Below are positions 17,721-27,370 of a stretch of 64,000 nt of DNA, one piece after another. The stretch comes from Cupriavidus consociatus (lineage in GTDB: Bacteria > Pseudomonadota > Gammaproteobacteria > Burkholderiales > Burkholderiaceae), in contig NZ_JAGIQA010000009.1 in NCBI RefSeq assembly GCF_017814975.1, positions 124,001 to 188,000 on the forward strand, given 5' to 3'. The notes under the pieces were generated by a model. That model did not search any database. It saw only the letters and a program-made list of their open reading frames with translations, and was not told the DNA's origin. The first letter of the stretch is position 1. Each line of letters opens with the position of its first letter. A program made the position numbers and the translations under genes.

Positions 17721-18449
17721 ATGGATAACTGGACCAAAAGGCTGGGGATATCCGCCGGTGTGCTTGAATTCCTATTGCGGCAGCAGTGGTATCTTAAGCT
17801 GTCCGCTGAGCTTCGCTCTCTGGTGTTGGATACCATCGAAGAGCGGACGGCTGGCCCGGGCGAGTACATCGCGAGGGCCGGTGAGCCTAGTACGTACTGG
17901 TACGGGCTTATTCGCGGCTTCCTGCAGATGTACGTCGTCGGTGCAGACGGTAGCGAGACCACGTTGTATTGCCAGCGGGAAGGGGAGTGGGGCGGTGAGG
18001 GATCGCTGCTCAAGAAGGAAATGCGGCGATATGATCTCCGCTCGCTAACTCCCTCTCACATCTGCTTGTTACCTGCATCGACCTTTGAGGCCCTACGGCA
18101 GTCATCCATCGAGTTCAATCACTTCCTCTGCGATAACATGAATGAGCGGACGGGAGTTTTTGTCGGCATGCTCGTTGCATCTCGCTTGCTCGGTCCGGAG
18201 ATGCGGGTAGCAAGGGCGTTGCTGATGCTAGCGGACAACGCTGGGGGAGACGGGCAGGAGCTGTACATTTCACAACACGAACTCGCACTGATATGCGGGT
18301 TGTCCCGGCAGCGAGTGAACATCGCAATCAGTGAGCTCAAACAGCGTGGACTTGTGGAAAGCGAGCCGTGCAAGAACTTTCTGCTTGTCCACGTCGCCGC
18401 ATTGGGAAATCACGTTGCTGAGGCAGCCCCAGACATGCGCGGGCTCTGA
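17721..18449 (+). CDS. Crp/Fnr family transcriptional regulator
   Basis: The 242-residue protein has an N-terminal cyclic-nucleotide-binding-like beta roll (AGPGEYIARAGEPSTYWYGLIRGFLQMYVV) and a C-terminal winged helix (ISQHELALICGLSRQRVNIAISELKQRGLVE). No N-terminal Cys set for an Fnr iron-sulfur cluster is present, so it is not a classical Fnr. ATG 17721 is chosen over an upstream TTG. It ends the plus-strand catabolic operon and probably senses a pathway intermediate or global signal. Confidence 0.9.
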   Translation: MDNWTKRLGISAGVLEFLLRQQWYLKLSAELRSLVLDTIEERTAGPGEYIARAGEPSTYWYGLIRGFLQMYVVGADGSETTLYCQREGEWGGEGSLLKKEMRRYDLRSLTPSHICLLPASTFEALRQSSIEFNHFLCDNMNERTGVFVGMLVASRLLGPEMRVARALLMLADNAGGDGQELYISQHELALICGLSRQRVNIAISELKQRGLVESEPCKNFLLVHVAALGNHVAEAAPDMRGL

Positions 18450-18820
18450 TGGGTCGCGGCGGTTGCCCCGGCACTGCTGCCCACAAACTGCGGCTATTGC
18501 GCTTGGCCGTCTGCTGCGACGTAGTCTGCATGGCTTCGTTTGAACCAGGTCCGCGTAGCGAGTTTGGCGCTACTATCCATGCGCAAGGCTAATCCATGCT
18601 GCACGCCCAACCGGGGGCGCACGTAGCAGTTGCGGGTCTGTATGACCGTCAGCTTCCCCAATGAGACTCCTGCCATGCCGCGGTGACAGGTTCAAAGAAA
18701 TCCCGGGAAACCCACAATCGCACGCGCCATAGTAGGTTTCCCGGCTCCAAGAGCGGAAGTCATGCATCAACGGCGCCGAGACTGGCCAGCAGCGTCAGCG
18801 CACTAGGGAGATTCAGTGCG
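18450..18820. other. Convergent intergenic region with inverted repeat
   Basis: No gene is seen between the Crp/Fnr gene and ybdD. A perfect 10-bp inverted repeat, CCGGGAAACC at 18703-18712 and GGTTTCCCGG at 18735-18744, with a 22-base spacer, is the only clear structure. It sits downstream of both convergent genes and may be a terminator-like hairpin or a repeat unit. Confidence 0.45.
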
Positions 18821-19018
18821 TCAGCAGCACCTCCCTCCCTGTCCGCCGCCGTAGCGGGCCTGCTGTCGTTCGCGGAAGAACTCTTCGTAGCTCATCGGCT
18901 GGCGGTCAGGATGGGTGTTTTGCATGTGCGCCAGGTAGGTTTGGTAGTCCGGCAACCCTACCATTAGGCGCAGCGACTGGCCCAGGTAGCGGCCGACGGT
19001 TTCCAGTTGCTCGATCAA
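18821..19018 (-). CDS. ybdD: YbdD/YjiX family protein
   Basis: This 65-residue protein ([27 protein letters not shown]...[18 protein letters not shown]) matches the small DUF466/YbdD family that is almost always encoded directly after CstA-type transporters. The CC C-terminus and Gly/Arg tail are typical. It likely supports assembly or function of the partner pyruvate/peptide transporter at the membrane. It is downstream of cstA by 23 bases. Confidence 0.9.
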   Translation of the reverse strand: MIEQLETVGRYLGQSLRLMVGLPDYQTYLAHMQNTHPDRQPMSYEEFFRERQQARYGGGQGGRCC

Positions 19019-19041
19019 TGCATTCCTCCTGGCGTGGACAA

Positions 19042-21114
19042 TTAACCGGCTGCCGAAGTGCCGGCCGGCAGCGGCTCGAACGGGGTTTCCGTGTCAGTGC
19101 GGCGGTCAATACTGCGCGCCTGTAGCACGGTCTTGAACCCATAGAACACGATCGACAGCACCACCGCCATAAACAGGGCACACAGGCCGGCATCCAGGTA
19201 GTCGTTAAAGACGATGCGGTGCATTTGCTCCATCGACTTAGCAGGAGCCAAAACCTTGCCGGTCGCGATGGCCTCGCTGAACTTCGATGCGTGCGCCAGG
19301 AAGCTGACCTTCGGGTCGGCGTGGAACAGCTTTTGCCAACCGGCGGTCAGCGTGCACACCAGCAGCCAGACGGTCGGCAGCAGCGTGACCCAGGCGTAAC
19401 GGCCGCGCTTCATCTTTACCAGCACGCAGGTGGTCAGCACGAGTGCAATAGCGGCCAGCAATTGATTGGATATGCCAAACAACGGCCACAGCGTGTTGAT
19501 GCCACCGAGCGGGTCAACCACACCTTGGTACAGAAAGTAACCCCAGGCAGACACGCAGAGCGCGGTGGCAACGAGGTTGGCCGGGATCGACTCGGTCTTG
19601 CGCATCGAAGGGATGAAGCTGCCAAGCAGGTCCTGCAGCATGAAGCGGCCGACGCGCGTACCCGCGTCAACTGTAGTCAGGATAAAGAGTGCCTCGAACA
19701 AAATGGCGAAGTGGTACCAGAATGCCATCATTGCCTGGCCGCCTACCACCTGGTGCAGGATGTGGGCTATGCCAACGGCTAGTGTGGGTGCTCCTCCGGC
19801 GCGCGAGAGAATGGTGTTCTCGCCGACGTCCTTGGCGGTCTGGATTAGCAGGTCGGGTGTGATGACGAAGCCCCAAGTCGAAACTGCCTGGGCAACCGCG
19901 TCTGGCGTGGTGCCGATGACGGCCGCCGGACTGTTCATGGCGAAGTACACACCAGGATCAATTACCGAGGCGGCGACCAGCGCCATGATGGCGACGAAGG
20001 ATTCTGCCAGCATCGCGCCGTAGCCGATAAAGCGTGCGTGCGTTTCATTCTCCAGTAGCTTGGGCGTGGTGCCCGAGGCGATCAGCGCGTGGAAGCCCGA
20101 CACCGCGCCGCAGGCGATGGTGATGAAGAGGAAGGGGAACAGGCTGCCCGACCACACCGGCCCGCCGCCTTTGGCGAACTGAGTGAAGGCCGGCATCTTC
20201 AGTTCCGGCGCGACGATCAGGATGCCAATGGCTAATGCGATGATGGTGCCGATCTTTAGGAAGGTCGACAGGTAGTCGCGAGGGGCCAGCAGCAGCCACA
20301 CCGGCAGCACAGCAGCAACGAAACCGTAGACAATCAGCATCCAGGTCAGCGCCTTGCCGTCGTAGGTGAACAGTGGCGCCAGAATCGCACTTTCATGCAC
20401 GTACTGACCGCCGATGATGGTCAGCATCAACAGCACGAAGCCAATTACCGATACCTCCCCGATGCGGCCTGGGCGGATGTAGCGCGTGTAAAGGCCCATA
20501 AAGAAGGCGATTGGGATGGTCGCTGCGACGGTGAAGGTGCCCCAGGGCGAGTCTGCTAGCGCCTTCACCACAATCAGTGCTAGCACCGCCAGCAGAATAA
20601 CCATAATCATGAAGCAGCCGAACAGCGCGATCATGCCCGGCACCGTGCCCATCTCGGATTTGACCAGGTCGCCCAGTGAGCGGCCGTCGCGACGCGTGGA
20701 GATGAACAGCACCAAGAAGTCTTGCACAGCGCCAGCGAAAACCACGCCAGCCAGCAGCCACAGCATGCCCGGCATGTAGCCCATCTGCGCGGCCAGCACG
20801 GGGCCGACCAACGGGCCCGCTCCGGCAATGGCGGCGAAGTGGTGACCGAAAAGAACGGCTTTATTGGTGGGCACGTAGTCCAGACCGTCGTTATGGCGCC
20901 ACGCCGGCGTCATCCGCGAGGCATCAAGCTGCATCACCTTGTCGGCGATAAACTTGCTGTAGTAGCGGTACGCGATTAGATAGATACAGGTCGCAGCAAC
21001 CACGATCCATAGCGCGCTGACGGTCTCTCCGCGCGCAAGCGCGACGGTGGCAAAGGCAAAGGCGCCGAGCACGGCGACGGCCAGCCACACCAGGTGTTCC
21101 CCGATGCGATTCAT
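19042..21114 (-). CDS. cstA: CstA-family carbon starvation transporter
   Basis: The roughly 690-residue polytopic membrane protein has many hydrophobic helices and the CstA hallmarks [32 protein letters not shown] and [16 protein letters not shown]. Family members import pyruvate or peptides under carbon limitation. A TTG at 21120 is also possible, but the in-frame ATG 21114 is better spaced from the GGAGAC upstream. ybdD follows in the same operon. No CRP-like site was seen in the short upstream region. Confidence 0.94.
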   Translation of the reverse strand: MNRIGEHLVWLAVAVLGAFAFATVALARGETVSALWIVVAATCIYLIAYRYYSKFIADKVMQLDASRMTPAWRHNDGLDYVPTNKAVLFGHHFAAIAGAGPLVGPVLAAQMGYMPGMLWLLAGVVFAGAVQDFLVLFISTRRDGRSLGDLVKSEMGTVPGMIALFGCFMIMVILLAVLALIVVKALADSPWGTFTVAATIPIAFFMGLYTRYIRPGRIGEVSVIGFVLLMLTIIGGQYVHESAILAPLFTYDGKALTWMLIVYGFVAAVLPVWLLLAPRDYLSTFLKIGTIIALAIGILIVAPELKMPAFTQFAKGGGPVWSGSLFPFLFITIACGAVSGFHALIASGTTPKLLENETHARFIGYGAMLAESFVAIMALVAASVIDPGVYFAMNSPAAVIGTTPDAVAQAVSTWGFVITPDLLIQTAKDVGENTILSRAGGAPTLAVGIAHILHQVVGGQAMMAFWYHFAILFEALFILTTVDAGTRVGRFMLQDLLGSFIPSMRKTESIPANLVATALCVSAWGYFLYQGVVDPLGGINTLWPLFGISNQLLAAIALVLTTCVLVKMKRGRYAWVTLLPTVWLLVCTLTAGWQKLFHADPKVSFLAHASKFSEAIATGKVLAPAKSMEQMHRIVFNDYLDAGLCALFMAVVLSIVFYGFKTVLQARSIDRRTDTETPFEPLPAGTSAAG

Positions 21115-21252
21115 ATACAAGTCTCCAGTTAGGAATGCTGGCTAGTCAGACCAGCAGAAGTTTTTGAGTGGGTTAGCGCTGGACGGCCGCTGGGTGGTCG
21201 GCGGAAAGGGTGAAACGTTTGAATGGTTGCCTATCGTTGTTACGATGCGTGT

Positions 21253-21984
21253 TCAGAAAGCATCTCTGAACGGCCGCAGATCCAACTCCTGAGTCCAAGC
21301 CGACTTATGCTGCTCATGGAGCTGCCAGTAAGCATGTGCGATTGCATCGGTACTGAGCAGTGCATCGGTATCAGTTGAGGCCAGGGCCGGGGCGGGTCGA
21401 CCTTCGCTATCAATACGTCCGTCAATAGTTACGTGGGCGACGTGAAGACCATGCGGGCCAAACTCTCGCGCCATGGATTGACTGAGCATTCGAAGTCCGG
21501 CTTTGGCCGCGGAGAAATGGGCATATCCCGGTCGACCGCGCAGACTGGCAGACGCCCCAGTGAATATGAGGGTTCCTCTTCCGAGCGGCGCCATGAGCCG
21601 CGCGGTTTCCCGGCCGACCAGGAAGCCGGCAAAGCAACCGACTCGCCAGAAGTCCTCAAACTGCTCCGCGGTCAGCTCCCGAAAATCGATTCGTTGACTG
21701 TTGCCTGCGTTGAAGACTACGAGGTCGGGCGCCACATAGTCATCAGAGGGGCCGAAGGCCTTACTCAGCAAATAGACCACGTCCTCCTCACGGGTGGCAT
21801 CCATCTGCAGGGACTCTGCAGATCCCCCGATTGCCCTGATGCCTGCGACTACCTGATTTAGCTTTTCCTGTGTGCGCCCTGCCACGAAGACGTGGCGCTT
21901 TTCGTCAGCAAATTTGCGGCAAAGAGCGGCCCCCAAGCCCTCTTGCGTACCTACCCCGACGACGACTGCCGCTGGCAACTTCAT
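21253..21984 (-). CDS. SDR-family oxidoreductase lacking the catalytic Tyr
   Basis: The 243-residue Rossmann protein has the cofactor loop GVGTQEGLG at 10-18, an NAG motif (FNAGNS) near 91 and Lys161. The YxxxK position reads FSAAK, so Tyr is replaced by Phe157, although Tyr154 lies three residues before. The Ser region is TGASAS. Related Phe-variant SDRs exist, and their activity is unclear. It is the last gene of the minus-strand catabolic operon. ATG 21984 is preceded by AAGGGG and preferred to TTG 21990. Confidence 0.85.
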   Translation of the reverse strand: MKLPAAVVVGVGTQEGLGAALCRKFADEKRHVFVAGRTQEKLNQVVAGIRAIGGSAESLQMDATREEDVVYLLSKAFGPSDDYVAPDLVVFNAGNSQRIDFRELTAEQFEDFWRVGCFAGFLVGRETARLMAPLGRGTLIFTGASASLRGRPGYAHFSAAKAGLRMLSQSMAREFGPHGLHVAHVTIDGRIDSEGRPAPALASTDTDALLSTDAIAHAYWQLHEQHKSAWTQELDLRPFRDAF

Positions 21985-22092
21985 GAACAACCCCTTGCTA
22001 ACTTCTCTGCCTCGGCAATCCTCATTGCCTAGAGTGCTGGGATGCCTGGCTTTGGCCGGTGCACAATACGAACGGCCAAGTACCGTGCGGGC

Positions 22093-22779
22093 TCAATATG
22101 ATGTCTTTTGAAAGAGATTGTGCTTAGCCTCGGCTGACGTAGTGACGTCGACCCAGCGGTCTCTGAGAAGCTCCAGCGCCCGCCCTACGGCTGGCCTTGC
22201 GCGCATTCGACCATACCAAGCTCGCACTGCTGGAAACTCGTCCAGTGAGATACCTGTCATCTTGTGGATGCGGATCCAGGGGAAGCACGCCATATCGACG
22301 ATGGAATATGCGTCGCAAACGTAGTCCCTCTCCTTCAGACGGTCATTCAGAATTCTCAGCAACCGCCGAGTCTCTATCTGGTACCGCTCGATGGCATAGG
22401 GAACTGGTGTCGACGCATAACGGAAGAAGTGTTGCGCTTGCCCCATCATCGGCCCTAGACCACCCACCTGCCAGAACAGCCATTGAAGGACCTCACTGCG
22501 TTGCCGAGGATCCGTGGGAAGGAAACGCTCCTCCTTCTCCGCAAGGTATTGGAGGATCGCGCCGGTCTCAAACACCGTGTGAGGGGCGCCGCCATCCAAC
22601 GGCGCATGATCCACGATGGCTGGAATCTTCCCGTTCGGATTGATGGTGCGATAGCTTCGCTGGTGCTGGTCGCCAGCGGTAATATTTATCGGGATGATCC
22701 GAAAGGGAACTTCCAGTTCTTCGAGCAATATATGGATCTTGTGCCCATTCGGGGCTGGCCAGCTGTAGAGGTCAATCAT
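22093..22779 (-). CDS. Glutathione S-transferase (Nu/YfcG-like)
   Basis: The 228-residue protein starts MIDLYSWPAPNGHKIHILLEEL, the thioredoxin-fold N-terminus of the Ure2p/YfcG-like GSTs. It has INPNGKIPAIVD (cis-Pro glutathione-binding loop) and ETGAILQYLAEK, then an all-alpha C-domain with DMACFPWIRIH. These enzymes use GSH in thiol or disulfide chemistry or in opening electrophiles. Its co-location with a glutathione-linked isomerase suggests a GSH-dependent step in the pathway. The gene is 8 bases after the enoyl-CoA hydratase gene. Confidence 0.92.
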   Translation of the reverse strand: MIDLYSWPAPNGHKIHILLEELEVPFRIIPINITAGDQHQRSYRTINPNGKIPAIVDHAPLDGGAPHTVFETGAILQYLAEKEERFLPTDPRQRSEVLQWLFWQVGGLGPMMGQAQHFFRYASTPVPYAIERYQIETRRLLRILNDRLKERDYVCDAYSIVDMACFPWIRIHKMTGISLDEFPAVRAWYGRMRARPAVGRALELLRDRWVDVTTSAEAKHNLFQKTSY

Positions 22780-22787
22780 GGCCTTGT

Positions 22788-23561
22788 TTATCGCTTGCGG
22801 ATGATTTCCAGCCTGCGCCGATCTTGGGCACGCCGATTGCCTTCGTCGCTCATGCCAGCCGGCAGGAGGTCATCCAGTGCGACCGTACGCTCGTCAATTT
22901 GTCGCATGACGCTGTCTTGCAGCGCCTTCTTGGACATGGCGTAAGCCTTATTACAATCCGGAGTGATACATCGGGCATAACTGACTGCCGCGGCGAGCAA
23001 CTGGTTGGGCTCGACTACCTCGTGGAAGAAGCCTAGGCGCTCAGCCTCCTCAAGGCCATAGAGCTGTCCGCGTAGCGTTGCCAGTGCTCCGACTTGGTCG
23101 CCAAGGGCGTACTTGATAATCTCGACATAGGCCGCCGGCATCGGGATGCCGATGGGCACCTCGTTCAGGCCGAACTTCGCGGTCTTGCGCGCCGCAACCC
23201 GGAAGTCGCAGTCAAGCGCGGTGATTAGACCGCCTGCAATGGCGTGGCCGTTCACCGCGGCGACGGTAGGCCTTGGATACTGGAAGATGCGCAGGTTCGT
23301 CTCGCGATATGCGCGGTACCATTGTCGAATCCTGTCCAGGTCGCCGCTGCCAAAAATGTCGAAGCTGTACTGGAAGTCAATACCCGCAGAGAAAGCATCA
23401 CCTTGGCCCGTCAGGATCACAGGAAGTTCGCCAAAGTCACGTTCGAGCCGGTCAAACGCTTCGTGGAGGTCGGTGAAGAACTGATCGTTCTGCACATTGA
23501 CCTTGTTGGTGTTCATGCGCACGAGTGCGCAGCCTTGCAACTCTTCGATTGTCCATGCCAT
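22788..23561 (-). CDS. Enoyl-CoA hydratase/isomerase family protein
   Basis: The 257-residue crotonase protein shows GQGDAFSAGIDFQYSFDIF, VNGHAIAGGLITALDCDFRVA and FGLNEVPIGIPMPAAYVEIIKY. The Glu in NEVPIG is in the usual catalytic neighbourhood. It acts on an acyl-CoA of unknown chain. It lies in the minus-strand operon between the 2-hydroxychromene-2-carboxylate isomerase and the GST. Confidence 0.88.
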   Translation of the reverse strand: MAWTIEELQGCALVRMNTNKVNVQNDQFFTDLHEAFDRLERDFGELPVILTGQGDAFSAGIDFQYSFDIFGSGDLDRIRQWYRAYRETNLRIFQYPRPTVAAVNGHAIAGGLITALDCDFRVAARKTAKFGLNEVPIGIPMPAAYVEIIKYALGDQVGALATLRGQLYGLEEAERLGFFHEVVEPNQLLAAAVSYARCITPDCNKAYAMSKKALQDSVMRQIDERTVALDDLLPAGMSDEGNRRAQDRRRLEIIRKR

Positions 23562-23689
23562 GGATGTCTCCTTAAATCTTCTGTGGGACCGGATGCGCGC
23601 TAACTTAGCAAGTCATGCAACAGGATGCTGTCGTTCTGATGACAAGTCGCGTTGCCTAACGGGATCTGCTGGTGTTCGAAGATGCTGCT

Positions 23690-24313
23690 CTAGCGGCGTG
23701 CGACACCAAACTCGGAGCGTGCAGCGTCCTCATACGTCGGTCGTTCGAACAGCTTTGGGTCGTCAAGGAAAGCCCGTGTCCATTCGACCGTATCGCTGCC
23801 CCAAAACAGGCGACCTCGTACCATTAGGGTTGGAACGCCAAATGCGCCAAGAGAAATGGCGCGCTCAGTGTTGGCTAGCAACTGTTGCTTGACCGCGGTC
23901 GCGCCCACTATTTCACGCGCATTGTTAAGTCCTAGATGCTCGGCGAAGGCGTCGAATTCGAGTTCTGGATCGCGACCTTCTCCATACACGAAGTCGAAAG
24001 CTCGACTCACTACCTCTCTGTCTGCTTGTGCGGCAACCAGCAGCCTCTGTGCGTTGAGGGAGTTGAATGGGTGTCGCGGCGGCATCCGGAACGGTAGGTT
24101 GAGCTCTCCGGCCTTCCAAACACAATACTGGTACGTGTGTAGCCGCTTCGGTGGTATCTCGGCGGGGCCCTTGGTATCCCAGTGCTTCAACAATCCGGCC
24201 AATAGCACGGGTATTGTTTGAACGTCGACACGGCCATCGAGTGCCGCCAGCGAGTGGAAGTGCAGATATCCGAACGGCGAGATGACGTCGAAGAACCAGT
24301 CAGCCTTCTCCAT
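23690..24313 (-). CDS. 2-hydroxychromene-2-carboxylate isomerase family (DsbA-like/GST-kappa)
   Basis: The 207-residue product starts MEKADWFFDVISPFGYLHFHSL, the conserved N-terminal strand-turn of HCCA isomerases, with Ser in SPFGYL as the glutathione-contacting residue. The C-terminal VPTLMVRGRLFWGSDTVEW is the cis-Pro loop. Classical members isomerise the naphthalene-pathway intermediate; others act on fatty-acid or thioester substrates. With no dioxygenases nearby, naphthalene catabolism is unlikely. ATG 24313 was chosen because the upstream 20 residues look spurious. Confidence 0.9.
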   Translation of the reverse strand: MEKADWFFDVISPFGYLHFHSLAALDGRVDVQTIPVLLAGLLKHWDTKGPAEIPPKRLHTYQYCVWKAGELNLPFRMPPRHPFNSLNAQRLLVAAQADREVVSRAFDFVYGEGRDPELEFDAFAEHLGLNNAREIVGATAVKQQLLANTERAISLGAFGVPTLMVRGRLFWGSDTVEWTRAFLDDPKLFERPTYEDAARSEFGVARR

Positions 24314-24620
24314 GGCTCTGCTCCTTGTGCTTGTACATAGCGGCGCAGTTGCAGCGCCGCAGCAGACCTTCAAGCTGGTTCGCCTGCGAGGGCAGGCGCT
24401 TCATTCTTCTCGTTGCAAGTTGTACGACGGTAGCGCCCGCTATGCGATACCTCAGCATTTAATCCAGCAAGCTCAACCGGGACCTAGTGCTGTCCCAGTT
24501 GCTTTGCTCAACGCCTGAATCATCACTGGTACGTTACCAAGCCTAGCTTGAGGGCGTTGTCATCGCGATGACTCGACCCCCTCTAGTTTGGCAGTCGCCG
24601 TGTATGAAGCGCCGCCGTTG

Positions 24621-25328
24621 TCACTCCTCGATTGCGCCGCCGATCGAGCGGAGATACTGGCGGAACGTAATTGCTGCGCCAGAGCGCTTTGCCGCTAGAA
24701 ATTCGTCAAAGCGCGCCTGGGTCCTGAAGCTCGTACCGAGTTGCATCTTCGCGGCTTGGCGGCGTTCCGTGTCGCGAATGGTGGTCGCCAGTTCGGCGAC
24801 TTCAGCGGCGCGGTCGAGCGGGACAAAGACGACGCCATCGTTATCGCCCAGAACGAAGTCCTCAGCCGTGACTTCGTGCTGGCCGCATTTTGCGACGGTG
24901 AGGGCCTGAGGTTCCTGCTCGTCAAGGCGTTGCGGACCTGCCGCCAAAGAACCGATGCTGAACACCGGCAGCCGGATGGCACGCAGTTCGGTAGTGTCGC
25001 GGTGCAGGCCCCAGATGACGATACCGGACAGGCCTGCACGGGCGGCTTCGAGGGTCACGAGGTCGCCGACGCAAGCTTCATCGAGGCGTCCGCCATTGTC
25101 GACCACCATGACGTCTCCGGGTGTGGCACCGTCGATAGCTTCAAGGAAGACATCGACGCTGCCATAGTGCCGCGCTGGGCGCACGCGGCCAACCATATGC
25201 GTACCGGCCCATAGCGGGGTCGTTCCTGCCGGCGCGCAGCGGACGGGAATGCCGAGGCGCATGCACGCATCAGCGACGTGGGGCGTGGTCAGGTCGAAGT
25301 ACGTCCGTTGGAGTTGTACGGGTTCCAT
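24621..25328 (-). CDS. RraA family protein / 4-hydroxy-4-methyl-2-oxoglutarate aldolase-like
   Basis: The 235-residue protein has the RraA-fold signature VVDNGGRLDEACVGDLVTLEA and GDNDGVVFVPLDRA. The Arg-x-Asp motif in NGGRLDEACVGD is the substrate/metal site of the class II aldolases that split HMG- or oxaloacetate-type acids to pyruvate. The regulator RraA itself is shorter, so an aldolase or decarboxylase role is favoured. It is encoded between the acetoacetate decarboxylase-like and HCCA isomerase genes. Confidence 0.88.
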   Translation of the reverse strand: MEPVQLQRTYFDLTTPHVADACMRLGIPVRCAPAGTTPLWAGTHMVGRVRPARHYGSVDVFLEAIDGATPGDVMVVDNGGRLDEACVGDLVTLEAARAGLSGIVIWGLHRDTTELRAIRLPVFSIGSLAAGPQRLDEQEPQALTVAKCGQHEVTAEDFVLGDNDGVVFVPLDRAAEVAELATTIRDTERRQAAKMQLGTSFRTQARFDEFLAAKRSGAAITFRQYLRSIGGAIEE

Positions 25329-25331
25329 CGC

Positions 25332-26183
25332 TCAGTTCTCCTTGGATTGGACTTGCTCGGCGGTACCGCGGAGGTCGCGCAGCAAGTGGTTGTTCCGGTT
25401 TGTCATAGCCAGCGAATAGCGCCAGCCCCTTCCGATTCGCGTCGGGCGCAGCGTGCTCAGGATCTCGGTGGGCGAGTCATAAAGAGTGAGGTCAGCTGCA
25501 CCTTCCCACACCGGCCCAGCCTGTACGTTCTCCGCCTGCAGGCGCACGAGTTCGAATACAGCGGGACGGTCATGCTCACCTTCAAACATTGAAGGGAAGT
25601 GCCGAAGTGCGACGATGGGCCTACTGCCGAAAGTCACCGCCGAGCCATCGGCTCGTCCATCGAGCTTTACGTGGCCTTCCGCGATGCGACGATCTTTCAC
25701 CGCTACGGTTCCAGCGAAGGTCGAGCCATGAACGACAGCCGGCGAAGCGACCGACGTTACGCCCATTGTGCGGGTCACCCATACGGAGCCAATCTTCTTC
25801 GGGTAACCCAAGGCCCAGCCTCGTGCCAGTGAAGTGTCTTGATCGACCACGATGTAGGGGCAGTATTGCATCAGCTTGCCCTCATACTGCACGCTGGCAA
25901 GCACGATGCATTCGCGATACTGAGAGCGTATCGGGTCAAGCAGTTCACCGCCGGTATCGGTGCAGGCTTGCCAGTCAACAAAGGAAACCGTGACCAACCC
26001 TCGCTCTTCAGGGTGGAGGCTCAGTTCTGGCGGAAGGAGGGCCTCGATGCTTGCCGGATCGACCCAGCATTCAATCGTTGTGAAATCGGCTGCATAGTGC
26101 CACGGCGGATAGGGGGCAATGCTTGCTCCGCCGTCGTACGAGAATGGGCCCATGAAGCCCTGTGCTGCGGCAAATCGCGTCAT
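25332..26183 (-). CDS. Acetoacetate decarboxylase family protein
   Basis: The 283-residue product has the ADC core ARGWALGYPKKIGSVWVTR, in which the first Lys of PKK is the expected Schiff-base residue. The later segments SRPIVALRHFPSM and AENVQAGPVWEGAADL also fit. The fold accommodates decarboxylases, aldolases and hydratases of short ketoacids. It is 3 bases upstream of the RraA-like gene, so the two are co-translated and probably act in sequence. The true substrate is unknown. Confidence 0.88.
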   Translation of the reverse strand: MTRFAAAQGFMGPFSYDGGASIAPYPPWHYAADFTTIECWVDPASIEALLPPELSLHPEERGLVTVSFVDWQACTDTGGELLDPIRSQYRECIVLASVQYEGKLMQYCPYIVVDQDTSLARGWALGYPKKIGSVWVTRTMGVTSVASPAVVHGSTFAGTVAVKDRRIAEGHVKLDGRADGSAVTFGSRPIVALRHFPSMFEGEHDRPAVFELVRLQAENVQAGPVWEGAADLTLYDSPTEILSTLRPTRIGRGWRYSLAMTNRNNHLLRDLRGTAEQVQSKEN

Positions 26184-26275
26184 GTGATTGTCCTAGAAGA
26201 TGTTGGCGCTCGTTCAGTCAACTTAAGGGCCGGCCGCCTTGAGCGCGCGGCTGCCGACAATAGCCAGCCGTCGTA

Positions 26276-27370
26276 TTACGGAAGCCGGTGAACCCAGCCA
26301 TGGGCATCCGAAGCGCGGCCTGTCTGGATGCCAAGTAATGCCGCTTTCAGCCGGGCCGTGACAGGACCGACATTGCCGTCGCCGACGGTGAAAGCGGACT
26401 CCGAATTCTTTACATGGCCGATGGCACTCACTACTGCTGCGGTACCGCACGCAAACGCCTCGACCAATCGGCCGCTCCTGGCGTCGGCCTCCCATTGGTC
26501 GATTGCGTACGGCTCTTCCCGCACCGTCATTCCCATGTCACGAGCCAGAGTGATTAAGGATGCGCGGGTGATGCCAGCGAGGATCGTTCCGGTCAACGGC
26601 GGCGTCTGCAAGGAACCGTCCTCAAAGACGAAAAAGACGTTCATGCCCCCCAACTCCTCAACCCAACGACGTTCAACAGCGTCGAGAAACACCACTTGGT
26701 CGCAGCCATGCCTGATTGCTTCTGCCTGTGCGGCGAGGCTGGCGGCGTAGTTGCCGCCACACTTTGCGTCCCCGGTGCCACCAGGAGCGGCTCGCGAGTA
26801 CCTTTCGGAGGTCCACAGCTTTACCGCGGCAGAGCCGCCTTTGAAGTAGGCGCCCACAGGGGTTGCAACCACACAGAACAGATAGTCGCTGGACGGCTTG
26901 ACACCCAGAACAGCCTCGGTGGCGATCATGAAGGGGCGCAGATAGAGCGCCGATCCCTCGGTCGACGGAATCCAGGCAGATTCGATTTGGACTAGCTGGC
27001 GAACGGCCTCGATAAAGAGCTCTTCGGGCAGCAGCGGCATGGCGAGCCGGGCGGCGGAATGCTGGAACCGCCGCGCATTGGCGTCGGGACGGAACAGAGC
27101 GGCACTCCCGTCCGGCAGGCGGTAGGCCTTCATGCCTTCAAAAATCTCTTGCGCGTAGTGGAAGACCAGGGTGGAGGGTTCGAGACGAAACGCTTCGCGT
27201 GCGCCGATCTTGGCGTCATTCCATCCGAGAGCCTCCGAATAGCGGATCGTCGCCATGTGGTCTGTGAAAACCCTGCCGAAGCCCGGGTTCTCGAGCAACG
27301 TGTATCGCTCTGATGGATCACATGGGGAAGGGTTGGGTTCGAATCGGAAGGTCCCCTTGCTGGTACTCAT
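26276..27370 (-). CDS. ilvE: Branched-chain amino acid aminotransferase
   Basis: The 364-residue class IV aminotransferase shows FEGMKAYR, YLRPFMIATE, the PLP-lysine context GGTGDAKCGGNYAAS, and EELGGMNVFFVFEDG with TGTILAGITRASLI. Length and motifs fit the long (type II) bacterial BCAT. It interconverts Leu, Ile and Val with their 2-keto acids. It is the first gene of the minus-strand operon and is separated from the divergent aldehyde dehydrogenase by about 390 bases. It could feed keto acids to the oxidoreductase at 11.7-15.3 kb. Confidence 0.92.
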   Translation of the reverse strand: MSTSKGTFRFEPNPSPCDPSERYTLLENPGFGRVFTDHMATIRYSEALGWNDAKIGAREAFRLEPSTLVFHYAQEIFEGMKAYRLPDGSAALFRPDANARRFQHSAARLAMPLLPEELFIEAVRQLVQIESAWIPSTEGSALYLRPFMIATEAVLGVKPSSDYLFCVVATPVGAYFKGGSAAVKLWTSERYSRAAPGGTGDAKCGGNYAASLAAQAEAIRHGCDQVVFLDAVERRWVEELGGMNVFFVFEDGSLQTPPLTGTILAGITRASLITLARDMGMTVREEPYAIDQWEADARSGRLVEAFACGTAAVVSAIGHVKNSESAFTVGDGNVGPVTARLKAALLGIQTGRASDAHGWVHRLP

